Assembly (NCBI GenBank): GCA_016716765.1 | Contig: JADJVA010000006.1 | Location: 62,001 to 126,000, forward strand | Direction: 5' to 3' | From: Bdellovibrionales bacterium | GTDB taxonomy: Bacteria > Bdellovibrionota > Bdellovibrionia > Bdellovibrionales > UBA1609 | DNA: 64,000 bases | Shown: positions 34,195 to 42,832 of the stretch, in pieces | Layout of the letters: every line of letters begins with the position of its first letter | Numbering within the stretch: the stretch's first letter is position 1 | The notes under the pieces: generated by a model | Databases searched by the model: none | Seen by the model: only the letters and a program-made list of their open reading frames with translations | Told to the model about the DNA's origin: nothing | Program-made: the position numbers and the translations under genes

Positions 34195-35448
34195 TCAGTG
34201 CTTCAATTGAGATTTCCGAGCAGGATCAATGAAGAGCCTCACTGCCAATTCAAAAATTTGGGTGTTTTCGATGGTACCGTGAATTTGGTCCGCGCCGGGA
34301 CCCATGGCGAAGAGATCGACATCGGAAGATGTATGAGGAGCCTTGGGCAAATTGATATCTCCCGGTACATCAGTATCAGTGGATAGGCGAGCAACTGGAT
34401 ACGAAGTACCAGAAGCTTTAAGGCTCTTTATCAGATGAATATTAAATTTTCCGGAATCATTGTCCTTTGTCCATAGACCCCCTTCAGGTACAGGGCCGTT
34501 TATGGCCAAACCGCCGGCATCATGATCGGCGGTCACCAAAATAAGAGTATTGTCTCTCAGATTATTTCGAGTTAGCCACTTAATCGTATGATCAATTGCC
34601 AAATCCAGTTCTCGAGTAGCATATAAGGCCTGAGGGATGTTCCGACTGTGGAGGGACTCGTCAATGTCCTCCGATTCGACCATCAAGAAAAATCCATTTT
34701 TAGAGGCCGAGAGGCACTCAAGGGCCAATTCACTCAGTTTCATGAGTGTGAGTGGACCTGTGGAATTTGTTTCAATGGCGGGAGGGAGATCCTCGTCTGC
34801 AAAAGCCCCTATTATTTTCTGATCCGCTCCTTCACATTTTTTGGCGGAAAACACATTTCTTTCAATGGAAAAATGCTTCTTCAACAAGCTCTCTTGGGAT
34901 TTCAGGTCCTTCCAGCCTCCTCCCATTATCAGATTGACTGGACTCAGGCTTAAGTTCTGAACAATTCTTTCCGTATTCTTGCGGCTATCAACGTGGGAGT
35001 AAAAGGCAGCTGGTGTTGCATCAGTGATATGAGTCGTTGTGAGCAGGCCCACCTTTTTTCCAGCCCTTGCCGCCATTTCCAAGAGGGTCGGCGCTGGAAT
35101 GCTTGGTTTCTCGCTATTCGAATCCATGATTACAGACAAAGCCCCATTCACGACCTTTTTTCCTGTGGCCATTGCCGTGGCGGCTGCAGCAGAGTCAGTG
35201 ACCCAGTTATCCAACGACGAAGTCTTTATTTTTGCTGTATGTGGAAAGCTATCTATTGTGAGCGCACCGCCCTTCCCATAAAACTGTAAGCGAGTGGCGT
35301 TGATAACAGTTGACCCCATTCCATCGCCAATAAAAAGAATTAAATTTTTTGGATTCTTTTTCGAGGGAGTGGCCTTAGTGGCAAAGGCCAATTGATTGAC
35401 CAAAAACAAAATGAGGATTTGAGATCCAATTGAGAGAACGCCAGACAT
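34195..35448 (-). CDS. phoA: Alkaline phosphatase (PhoA family)
   Basis: 417 residues from ATG 35448, with GAGGG 5 bases upstream; the longer frame to 35556 is not needed. The signal peptide spans roughly residues 1-24 (ILILFLVNQLAFA). FIGDGMGSTV holds the first metal Asp, and WVTDSAAAATAMATG contains the catalytic Ser (TDSA). VESEDIDES and LVTADHDAGG provide further zinc ligands, and APHTSSDVDLF carries the C-terminal metal His. It should hydrolyse phosphate monoesters in the periplasm and supply phosphate. No Pho box was recognised upstream. Confidence 0.9.
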   Translation of the reverse strand: MSGVLSIGSQILILFLVNQLAFATKATPSKKNPKNLILFIGDGMGSTVINATRLQFYGKGGALTIDSFPHTAKIKTSSLDNWVTDSAAAATAMATGKKVVNGALSVIMDSNSEKPSIPAPTLLEMAARAGKKVGLLTTTHITDATPAAFYSHVDSRKNTERIVQNLSLSPVNLIMGGGWKDLKSQESLLKKHFSIERNVFSAKKCEGADQKIIGAFADEDLPPAIETNSTGPLTLMKLSELALECLSASKNGFFLMVESEDIDESLHSRNIPQALYATRELDLAIDHTIKWLTRNNLRDNTLILVTADHDAGGLAINGPVPEGGLWTKDNDSGKFNIHLIKSLKASGTSYPVARLSTDTDVPGDINLPKAPHTSSDVDLFAMGPGADQIHGTIENTQIFELAVRLFIDPARKSQLKH

Positions 35449-35597
35449 AAAGTCCCTCTTTTGATTAGTGGGTAAAGAAAAGACGCGCCAGCGGAAAGAT
35501 AGTGGAACCTTCAAATTCGCACAATTAAAAAGTTGAATTTTGAAAAAAAATTCCACTTCTATGATGCCAATATGTGAGACTGCAGAGTCTGGTTTGA

Positions 35598-37430
35598 TTA
35601 GCTCCGCGATCGAAGTTCAATCCATGACATGATTTTTTCCTCCAAGATATTGAGAGGAAGAGAACCATGCCGGAGGACTTCATCGTGAAATAGAGGGAGT
35701 TCAAATTTGTCTTTGAGTTTCAGTTTCGCTCTTTCTCTGAGATCCAGAATTTTTATCATTCCGATCTTGTAGGCAGTGGCCTGCCCTGGTGAGATAAAAT
35801 AGCGTTCCACTTCCACCAATGCCTCGCGCTCATCGATCGGAGTTTGGTCCGTCAAGTACTTAATGGATTGTTCCCTGGTCCACTTTTGAAAATGGATCCC
35901 TGTATCGACCACGAGGCGACAGGCCCTGCAAAGCTCAATATAAAGGCGCCCAAAATCTGAATAGAGATCACCATAGCTGCCGAGTTCCTTAGGAATATAC
36001 TCGGCATAAAGTCCCCAGCCTTCGATAAAGGCAGTGGATGAGGTGTAGCGCCGAAAACGAGGGAGTCCTTTCAATTGGGTCGCGATTGCGATTTGTAAAT
36101 GGTGGCCTGGTAGACCTTCGTGATGCGCCAGTGCTGCCATCGCCCATTTAGGTAGTGCTTTCATGTTGTACGTGTTTAGGTAGTAGATTCCGGGCCTTTT
36201 TCCGTCCTCTGAGGGACTTTCATAGAAAGCAAGGCCCGCGGACTTTTCACGAAAGGGCTCTACGGATTTTACAATTAAGTTGGCATTTGGTCGGATGGTC
36301 AATAAACGAGCGAGGTTCTCATTCATGCCTCTCATGAGATTCTCGACCTCTGAGATATATTCCTTTCGTCCGCCATCAGTGTTAGGATAGTAAAAGTGGG
36401 GACTGGTTTTAAGGTAGCTAAAGAAGTCTTTCAGACTTCCTTGAAAGTGCAATTGTCTCGCAATCTCACCCATTTCTGATTGAATGCGATTTACCTCAGA
36501 TAGACCCAATAGATGAATTTCTTTGGCGGTTAAGTCCGTTGTAGTATGTTTAATCAATTGAGATTTGTAGTACGCTTCCCCCTGTGGAAGAGCCCAAGCT
36601 CCATTATTGAATTTTGCTTTTAGGTAGAGCTTCGCCCAATAGCCCAGAAATTTTCGATATGAGGGTGCCATGCTCTTTTGCAAAGCGAGGCCGAGATCGG
36701 CAGAGAGCTTCATTTTTGTGAGCCTGGACAGATATTTCACTTTAGAGATCTTCGATGTGAAATCTTCGTAGATGGGATGCATGATCCTAGTGTCATTCGT
36801 GAGAGGAAGACCTCTCAACAGGTTTTTTGTGTCTCTTTTTACCTTTTCAAAAACAAACCTGGGTGGGATAATCCCTCTACGTTCACGGTCCGCCATGCCT
36901 TGCAAAACTTGGTCCATTTGAATTGAAAAGGCAGCAACTCGTGAGATATAAGCCAGAGCTTCGTTTTCATTATCGATTGTATGCTTGTTGATCAGAAATG
37001 CGGGAAAGCTTGATTGATATCCAAACATTTGGTTGAAAGGGTGATAATGAAATCTCCATTCATATTCACTCAGCTTTTGTTTGGTTTCGTTTTCGAACAA
37101 ACGGTAGCTTGTTTGCTCTTCAATGCTAAGAGAATCAAATTTAAAAGAATGGAGTTCCTGGAGATTCTTCCTGGCTCGTTCGTTTTCAATTTTTTGAAAT
37201 TCTTCTGAATAGTCATCTAGCCTGTCGTAATCAGTTTTAATTCCTAATTCCGTCTGAAGTTGGGGTGAATTTTTTAGATCGGTTTCAAATGACTTTTCAA
37301 AAAATCTATTGATTCTAGCTGATTCATTGTCCGCATCAGATAAGGTAGGCACCTCTCTTATCTGGTGATGGCAAGACGAAAGCGAAATAAACATTAGAAA
37401 AAGAATAGAAGGCGCGAACCAAAGTCTCAT
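35598..37430 (-). CDS. DUF885-family metallopeptidase-like lipoprotein
   Basis: 610 residues with GGGAG before the ATG. The lipoprotein signal ends LSSC (Cys20). The DUF885 fold contains HHEGLPGHHLQ around residue 435, an HExxH-like zinc motif with extra His, and SSTAFIEGWGLYAEY downstream, where the Glu serves as third ligand. A C-terminal segment (FISPGQATAYKIGM) is conserved in the family. Members resemble thermolysin-like carboxypeptidases and may cleave peptides in the periplasm; the substrate is unknown. It is divergent from the large peroxidase-like gene. Confidence 0.85.
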   Translation of the reverse strand: MRLWFAPSILFLMFISLSSCHHQIREVPTLSDADNESARINRFFEKSFETDLKNSPQLQTELGIKTDYDRLDDYSEEFQKIENERARKNLQELHSFKFDSLSIEEQTSYRLFENETKQKLSEYEWRFHYHPFNQMFGYQSSFPAFLINKHTIDNENEALAYISRVAAFSIQMDQVLQGMADRERRGIIPPRFVFEKVKRDTKNLLRGLPLTNDTRIMHPIYEDFTSKISKVKYLSRLTKMKLSADLGLALQKSMAPSYRKFLGYWAKLYLKAKFNNGAWALPQGEAYYKSQLIKHTTTDLTAKEIHLLGLSEVNRIQSEMGEIARQLHFQGSLKDFFSYLKTSPHFYYPNTDGGRKEYISEVENLMRGMNENLARLLTIRPNANLIVKSVEPFREKSAGLAFYESPSEDGKRPGIYYLNTYNMKALPKWAMAALAHHEGLPGHHLQIAIATQLKGLPRFRRYTSSTAFIEGWGLYAEYIPKELGSYGDLYSDFGRLYIELCRACRLVVDTGIHFQKWTREQSIKYLTDQTPIDEREALVEVERYFISPGQATAYKIGMIKILDLRERAKLKLKDKFELPLFHDEVLRHGSLPLNILEEKIMSWIELRSRS

Positions 37431-37637
37431 ATTGAGATTCTCCCATATTGTAAACGCATGTGAAAGTTATTTTCAAAAATTCTAATGAATACAGAGTATC
37501 GATTTGAGACGTCAGTGGCGAAATTCGAGCGAAATTGCCGAAGTTTGGTACACTAAGTCCAGGGAATAATCAGGGGTTGGTGGCGATCTGAAGATTGAAT
37601 CGTATATCTAGAAAAAAATATTGAAAGAGGGCAGAGT

Positions 37638-38900
37638 GTGACCAGAGCAAAAATGATTCTTGTGATGCTAAAATTGGCTGGGGCATTTACATTCTTGGTC
37701 ATCTTCTTTCACAACTGTGGTGGCAGCAATTTTGAGGCCCGAAAAATAGCTGATGAGCTAAGCCTTTCCGGTGTTGCCGAACTGCTTTCAAAAGATGAAA
37801 TTAGAGCAACCGCGATTCAGAATGCCTTCCCTATTCCATTTGGCGGAAACGGTCACAGTACAACCTGGGATGGTCGTTTGCTTGTCTATACACCTGAAGC
37901 AGGGGGCAGCTGGAATGTTGTCGTGTTTCGCCCCGAAAGAGTTCAGGCTCAGCAGGGGATATCTGTAAATTTTGGTGCCTTGGGCGGAACGGGGGCTTTT
38001 AGCAGTAAAATTGGCTTGCTAACTAACTTCAGGGAAAATGAGAACGGAACTCCAAAGGATTTTTCAAGAGATTCAATTGGCTCGAAAAGTATTTTTATGC
38101 AATTGAATGCATTGTCTTTGGTGCCAGCATCAGGAGTTCCGGATGTTTCAAATCCCTTTAAATCTGATGAGAATGGAAATTCAAATCCAGCAGGGCAATA
38201 TGAAACCTATGATTTGTATTTGTATACTCAGCATTATGGCCATCCGAGATGGGGCGTGCAAAACAGTCGCATTTTAGCCATTTCTGATACCTATGGGGAT
38301 CGTGTTTTTGGTCGGATGCAAATGAAAATTGTGGTACAAAATCCAAAGTCAGGCAATGCTGTTCCTGTTAGAACGATTTTAGTCAAAGATTTTGAAGTCA
38401 TTAAGACAAGCTCTGGCTCGGCCATTCGAGGGATTGAGCCGACAATCACAGTCGATGGTAAATTGATGGCTTTCAATTCAAATAGCATCGCTGGAAATGG
38501 CGATGAGCTTTTTTATATTTACAATAGCAATCCAACGGCGCTCAATAGTTGGACTGAACCTAAAAGAATTACTTTAATGAACAGTGAGAGCGAAGCTTTT
38601 AAGGCTCAATATGCCTTGGCTCGAAAGCCGATATTGTCTGCGACTGGAGAGGCATACAGTCCCGGAGAATCCCTGTTGGGTGCCTACCCTTGGCTTTCGT
38701 TTGAAGGATCTGAAATCACTTATATGGCCGCGCATGCGCATCATCCAACAGCTCCCGCTCGAAGAACGGGATTTTCAGTTCTGGGGAGATGGACTGGAAA
38801 CAAGGTCCGTCACATCGATGGCTCATTTAATAAGGATACAAACGGTACGAAAACTGTGCGATTGTTTACTTCTGCACTGGGTTCAACAAGTTCTATTTAG
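37638..38900 (+). CDS. Large exported LamG/peroxidase lipoprotein, N-terminal part (before in-frame TAG)
   Basis: 420 residues from GTG 37638 with AGAGGG 6 bases upstream. The lipoprotein signal ends FFHNC (Cys about residue 27). The body has beta-propeller-like repeats (ISDTYGDRVFGRMQMK, GGNGHSTTWDGRLLVYTPE). The frame ends in TAG at 38898-38900. The same frame continues two codons later with ATG 38907, and the downstream protein has no signal peptide of its own. I read both as one gene split by an amber codon. The function of the propeller part is unknown. Confidence 0.7.
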   Translation: MTRAKMILVMLKLAGAFTFLVIFFHNCGGSNFEARKIADELSLSGVAELLSKDEIRATAIQNAFPIPFGGNGHSTTWDGRLLVYTPEAGGSWNVVVFRPERVQAQQGISVNFGALGGTGAFSSKIGLLTNFRENENGTPKDFSRDSIGSKSIFMQLNALSLVPASGVPDVSNPFKSDENGNSNPAGQYETYDLYLYTQHYGHPRWGVQNSRILAISDTYGDRVFGRMQMKIVVQNPKSGNAVPVRTILVKDFEVIKTSSGSAIRGIEPTITVDGKLMAFNSNSIAGNGDELFYIYNSNPTALNSWTEPKRITLMNSESEAFKAQYALARKPILSATGEAYSPGESLLGAYPWLSFEGSEITYMAAHAHHPTAPARRTGFSVLGRWTGNKVRHIDGSFNKDTNGTKTVRLFTSALGSTSSI

Positions 38901-38906
38901 AATCCA

Positions 38907-41900
38907 ATGAAGGAAGGCAAAAATCCTCAGCTTCCTTTTCTTTTTGAGTCGCCGAGTTATTTTATGATCTCATTAAATACAGTTGAATTTTCAGAGCTTG
39001 GGTTTCGAGATTTTGTGGATGGGAGGTATGAAGTTTCTTTGCCTATGAATCCAACGTTAAGAAAGAATACCAATGCCGGATTGGGTGGTGAGTTTGATTT
39101 TAATCAAACGGCAGATTTGTCGCAGAATAATTTGAACGGTTCGTTATTAGGTGGGGCGGCGTTTCCAATGGAAATGTCGAACGGTATTCAGGACTCCGTT
39201 GAACAAATCGGCTTTCGTGGTCAAGCGATAAAATTTCCGGCTTCTGGGTCCGTTGTGGTGCAGAATCATAATGTTTTTAAGGAGACAAACTTTGGAACAA
39301 CCTTTGAAATATTTGTAAAGCCAATTTCTGACTTAACGACAGTTGCAGAGAATGCGTATTTAGTTTTACTTAACAAACCTGGATCGATGAGTTTAATTCT
39401 AGAAAAAAATCGTCAATTACATGGTCGAATTACAATCAATGGGAAGGAATTCTCAACGGGTTTTATTGGTTCAGGCTTGGAATTGAATCAGTGGAGTCAT
39501 GTGGCGACAACGCATGACCCATCATTGGGTTTGTTTCGAGTGTTTGTAAATGGCCAGAAAATTTCTGAACTTAAAGTTGATCAAGGAGTGATGTCTGCGA
39601 GTACTTCAACATTAATTATCGGTCCTGGCGGTCAGAATCCAGTCAGTAAAACTGATTTTCTTTTACATCTCGATGAATTCAAATTTTCGAGTGTGGCACG
39701 CTCCTCTGTCGAGCTCGCCGATTCTGCGGGAATTCCCTATGCGCAAAGGAATAGGTCTTTGACTGCCCTGTTGCCGAGTTCGTTTACATCAAGGGATGTT
39801 CGATTGCCTTTAGAGATCAATTTGGATACAAACAAAGTACAGCTTGGATTTTTACTTTTTAACGATCCAAGATTATCCTCAAATGATAGGATTTCATGTT
39901 CCAGTTGTCATTCAGCAAACAATGGATTTGCAGATCCAGTTGATTTTTCAGTTGGGGTCTCTGGTCAAAAGCTCGCACGACATTCGCCTACTGTATTTAA
40001 TCGTCTTTTTGGATCGACGCAAATGTGGGATGGCCGGTTTACCTCCTTGGAGCAGCAATCAGGAGGGCCGGTGACCCATCCTGCAGAGATGGGCATGGCA
40101 AGTTACCAGGCCCTTGTTTCTAAATTGAAATTAAATTCTTCGTATGTGAAAGCCTTCCAAACTGTTTACGGGAGTGAAATAAAACCTGAACATATTGGCA
40201 ATGCATTGGCCTCGTTTCAATTGTCACTCATTTCTGGGACATCAAGGTACGATTCATATTTTGCCGACGGTCGTACTACAGCATTGTCGTTAGATGAAAT
40301 TAAAGGAAAGGATTTATTCTTTGGAAAAGCCAAGTGTGCTGCTTGCCATTCCGGACCTAATTTTACAGATGAGCTTTATCACAACACAGGACTATTTCCA
40401 GCAGACGCGGACAAAGGTCGTGGTGATATCAGTCATCGAGCATCAGAGTCTCGCTTTTTTAAAACACCAACATTAAGAAATTTAAGCTCCTCCGCACCTT
40501 ATATGCATAATGGTTCGCTGCAGACTTTGGAGCAAGTTGTTTTGTTGTATAATGCCGGTGGAACTTCAGATTCTTTGCGTGATTCAGAAATAAAGCCTTT
40601 GAATTTGACTTCCAATGAAATAGCTCAACTGGTTTCATTTTTGGGTACATTAAATTCAGAAATCAAGCCGATTGTTATTTTTGATATGTCCGTTAAGAAT
40701 GTTGAAGATGTCTACCCGACGTCTTCACCACCGGTACCACCACCAACAGTGCCACCAGTTTGTATGCCCAACTCCAGCACGACGTCGGGTTGCACTCAGC
40801 CGACAAATGGACAGAGCAGGAAGACTTGCAACTCGACCGGCACGGCCTACGGTGCTTGCACGATCTCTTGCAACACAGGCTTTGAAGTAAAAAATGGTCA
40901 GTGTGTGGCACTGCCTCCACCTCCACCTCCACCTCCACCTCCAGCTCCAGCTCCAGTTTGTACGGCGAACTCCACGACCACCTCGGGTTGCACTCAGCCG
41001 GCAAATGGACAGAGCAAGAAGACTTGCAACTCGACCGGGACGGCTTACGGCGCCTGCACGATCTCTTGCAACACAGGCTTTGAAGTGAAAAATGGTCAGT
41101 GTGTGGCACTGCCTCCATCCGGTCCCAGGGTTGATTTTTTCTCAATACTAACCTCAGATTTATCGAGACCGATGTCGAATTCCGATTTTGTTGAGAACCT
41201 CTATCGAGCGGTTTTAGGACGAGGATCTGACAGTTCTGGATTTGCCGACCATAAGGCTAAGTTAGATTCAAGCGCTGTAACGAGAGAAAATACTCGAATT
41301 GGTTTTATGAAATCCGACGAGTTTCTCAATGTTCTCTTCAAGACCGACAATCGGGCGTGGGTGAAGAATTTGTACAAAACGGTTCTGAGACGAGAATCCG
41401 ATTCGGGCGGCGAGAATTTCTGGGTGAATAGTTTGAATGCTGGAACGCATTCTCGCCTGGCTGCGGTGAATGGCTTTTTGAATTTGAGCGAATATATCAA
41501 CATTACGAAAAAGGACAATATAGAAGATGGATCCTCGCTATCACCAGTCTGTACGGCGAACTCCACGACCACCTCGGGTTGCACTCAGCCGACAAATGGA
41601 CGGAGAGCTTGCAACTCGGGGGCCGCCTCGCACCGGGTTTGTGGTGAAACGGCGGGGTGGCGCAGCCTCACGCCAGTTTGTCGGCGAACACTTCAACGAC
41701 CTCTGGTTGCACTCAGCCGACAAATGGACAGAGCAAGAAGACTTGCAACTCGACCGGGACGGCTTACGGTGCCTGCACAATCTCTTGCAACACGGGTTTT
41801 GTGGTGCAAAACGGTCAGTGCGTGGCGCAGCCTCCACCGCCAGTTTGTACGGCGAACACTTCAACGACCTCTGGTTGCACTCAGCCGACAAATGGACAGA

Positions 41901-41975
41901 GCAAGAAGACTTGCAACTCGACCGGGACGGCCTACGGTGCTTGCACGATCTCTTGCAACACAGGCTTTGAAGTAA
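38907..41975 (+). CDS. LamG / di-haem cytochrome c peroxidase / Cys-repeat / DUF4214 protein, middle part
   Basis: 1022-codon frame continuing the upstream frame after the TAG. Residues ~95-270 look like a LamG/concanavalin-type domain (TTFEIFVKPISDL, GLFRVFVNGQKI). Residues ~300-585 match MauG/cytochrome c peroxidase: CSSCH near 331 and CAACH near 477 (two c-type haem sites), GGPVTHPAEMGM, and YMHNGSL with a possible Met ligand near 532. Two Cys-rich repeats (CTANSTTTSGCTQP...CVALPP) flank a Pro-rich linker, then comes a DUF4214 domain (DFVENLYRAVLGRG). A third Cys repeat is damaged at about 41600-41670, after which the codons become Arg/Leu-rich noise. Needs export for haem attachment, which fits the upstream signal peptide. 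Confidence 0.72.
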   Translation: MKEGKNPQLPFLFESPSYFMISLNTVEFSELGFRDFVDGRYEVSLPMNPTLRKNTNAGLGGEFDFNQTADLSQNNLNGSLLGGAAFPMEMSNGIQDSVEQIGFRGQAIKFPASGSVVVQNHNVFKETNFGTTFEIFVKPISDLTTVAENAYLVLLNKPGSMSLILEKNRQLHGRITINGKEFSTGFIGSGLELNQWSHVATTHDPSLGLFRVFVNGQKISELKVDQGVMSASTSTLIIGPGGQNPVSKTDFLLHLDEFKFSSVARSSVELADSAGIPYAQRNRSLTALLPSSFTSRDVRLPLEINLDTNKVQLGFLLFNDPRLSSNDRISCSSCHSANNGFADPVDFSVGVSGQKLARHSPTVFNRLFGSTQMWDGRFTSLEQQSGGPVTHPAEMGMASYQALVSKLKLNSSYVKAFQTVYGSEIKPEHIGNALASFQLSLISGTSRYDSYFADGRTTALSLDEIKGKDLFFGKAKCAACHSGPNFTDELYHNTGLFPADADKGRGDISHRASESRFFKTPTLRNLSSSAPYMHNGSLQTLEQVVLLYNAGGTSDSLRDSEIKPLNLTSNEIAQLVSFLGTLNSEIKPIVIFDMSVKNVEDVYPTSSPPVPPPTVPPVCMPNSSTTSGCTQPTNGQSRKTCNSTGTAYGACTISCNTGFEVKNGQCVALPPPPPPPPPPAPAPVCTANSTTTSGCTQPANGQSKKTCNSTGTAYGACTISCNTGFEVKNGQCVALPPSGPRVDFFSILTSDLSRPMSNSDFVENLYRAVLGRGSDSSGFADHKAKLDSSAVTRENTRIGFMKSDEFLNVLFKTDNRAWVKNLYKTVLRRESDSGGENFWVNSLNAGTHSRLAAVNGFLNLSEYINITKKDNIEDGSSLSPVCTANSTTTSGCTQPTNGRRACNSGAASHRVCGETAGWRSLTPVCRRTLQRPLVALSRQMDRARRLATRPGRLTVPAQSLATRVLWCKTVSAWRSLHRQFVRRTLQRPLVALSRQMDRARRLATRPGRPTVLARSLATQALK

Positions 41976-42003
41976 AAAATGGTCAGTGTGTGGCGCTGCC
42001 TCC
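40755..42003 (+). repeat. Five imperfect ~165-bp coding repeats (Cys-rich unit)
   Basis: Units start at about 40755, 40953, 41544, 41673 and 41840. Each encodes a Cys-rich module: a CTxNxTTTSGCTQP start, TCNSTGTAYGACT in the middle and CNTGFEVKNGQC near the end. Units 1, 2, 4 and 5 are close to 165 bp and near-identical in places. Unit 3 is 129 bp with several internal losses, net 38 bp. The repeats are more GC-rich than the surrounding gene and look recently copied. Confidence 0.8.
41118..41520 (+). repeat. First copy of duplicated DUF4214 segment
   Basis: This ~400-bp segment is repeated at 42004-42403 with few changes. Both encode a DUF4214 domain with two halves, each beginning NLY(R/K)xVL. 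The pairs of Cys repeat plus DUF4214 suggest a segmental duplication. Confidence 0.75.
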
Positions 42004-42406
42004 ACCTCCAGTAAGGGTTGCATTTTTCTCAATACTTACGTCAAGTATTTCGAAACCGATGTCCAATTCCGATTTTGTTGAGAACCTCTATCGAGCGGTG
42101 TTAGGACGAGGATCTGACAGTTCTGGATTTGCCGACCATAAGTCTAAGTTAGATTCAAACGCTGTAACGAGAGAAAATACTCGAATTGGTTTTATGAAAT
42201 CCGACGAGTTTCTCAATGTTCTCTTCAAGACAGACAATCGGAAATGGGTGAAGCATTTGTACAAAGCGGTTTTGAGACGAGAATCTGATTTGGACGGCGA
42301 GAATTTCTGGGTGAAAAGTTTGAATGATGGAACACATTCTCGCCTTGCTGTGGTGAATAATTTTTTGAATTTGAGCGAATATAAGAACACCACGAAAAAG
42401 GATTGA
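41657..42406 (+). CDS. Cys-repeat / DUF4214 protein, C-terminal part (continuation after damaged repeat)
   Basis: This frame carries intact Cys-rich units 4 and 5 and the final DUF4214 domain, and ends TTKKD. It matches the sequence that the 1022-codon frame would have if unit 3 were intact. There is no ribosome binding site or signal peptide at 41657, so it is best read as the tail of the gene that starts at 37638. DUF4214 domains are found in large bacterial surface proteins, with no known catalytic role. Confidence 0.68.
   Translation: MAQPHASLSANTSTTSGCTQPTNGQSKKTCNSTGTAYGACTISCNTGFVVQNGQCVAQPPPPVCTANTSTTSGCTQPTNGQSKKTCNSTGTAYGACTISCNTGFEVKNGQCVALPPPPVRVAFFSILTSSISKPMSNSDFVENLYRAVLGRGSDSSGFADHKSKLDSNAVTRENTRIGFMKSDEFLNVLFKTDNRKWVKHLYKAVLRRESDLDGENFWVKSLNDGTHSRLAVVNNFLNLSEYKNTTKKD
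42004..42403 (+). repeat. Second copy of duplicated DUF4214 segment
   Basis: Near-identical to 41118-41520, with changes such as KSKLDSN for KAKLDSS and DLDGENFW for DSGGENFW. Encodes the C-terminal domain of the surface protein. Confidence 0.75.
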
Positions 42407-42422
42407 GCGAAGTGCAGTTTGA

Positions 42423-42638
42423 AAACTGGCCTGCTTGATTGTTGTTCCAAACTCCGAGGGTACCTGGCTGAACCAAATCTCAGGAGTCCAGGATCTTCAA
42501 ACATGCACCCGGCAGCAGTGCTCACAACGGGAGCACTGCTGCCAAGCCGAACTTGATCCTGAAATCCTGAGATTTAGTTCAGCCAGCTCCTCGTATCTTG
42601 GATACAACAGATTCACCGAAGACTTGCGGTCCAGCCGC
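42423..42638. repeat. Left ~215-bp inverted repeat, itself a long palindrome
   Basis: Starts 17 bp past the stop of the DUF4214 gene. The reverse complement of 43914-44127 matches it almost base for base; I count about seven differences outside the central loop over ~195 bases. Internally, tggctgaaccaaatctcagg (42465 on) pairs with the arm ending at 42585. A perfect 13-bp stem with loop acaacgg lies at 42511-42543. No protein frame is needed to explain it. It could be a MITE-like unit, a very strong bidirectional terminator or a recombination site. Confidence 0.85.
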
Positions 42639-42832
42639 AGTATTAAAATAAAGAAACCTTCGAACGAAGGTAGCATGACTGATTATCAGAAGTTTAGCCA
42701 CCTTTCCGAGAAAGGATACGAACCTCGGGTGGCGATGCCCTCCGATCAACCTGTCATTGGTCTAAAATTCATAGAACAAAAGGAAAATGTGATTCATTCA
42801 TAATACAATTGATAGTCCAAGGGGGGATTCGC

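Noticed and set aside
40693..41145. Cys/Arg/Ser-rich minus-strand frame opposite the repeats
   Set aside because: Antisense shadow of the Cys-rich repeats; its regular pattern copies the repeat period.
40755..42003. Tandem repeats considered as CRISPR
   Set aside because: Units of ~165 bp with no short repeat/spacer alternation, and they are in a coding frame.
41541..42032. 163-codon minus-strand frame opposite repeats 3-5
   Set aside because: Same antisense shadow, with no start site.
42435..42803. 122-codon plus-strand frame across the left inverted repeat
   Set aside because: It spans the palindromic repeat, has no ribosome binding site, and its sequence is explained by the repeat.
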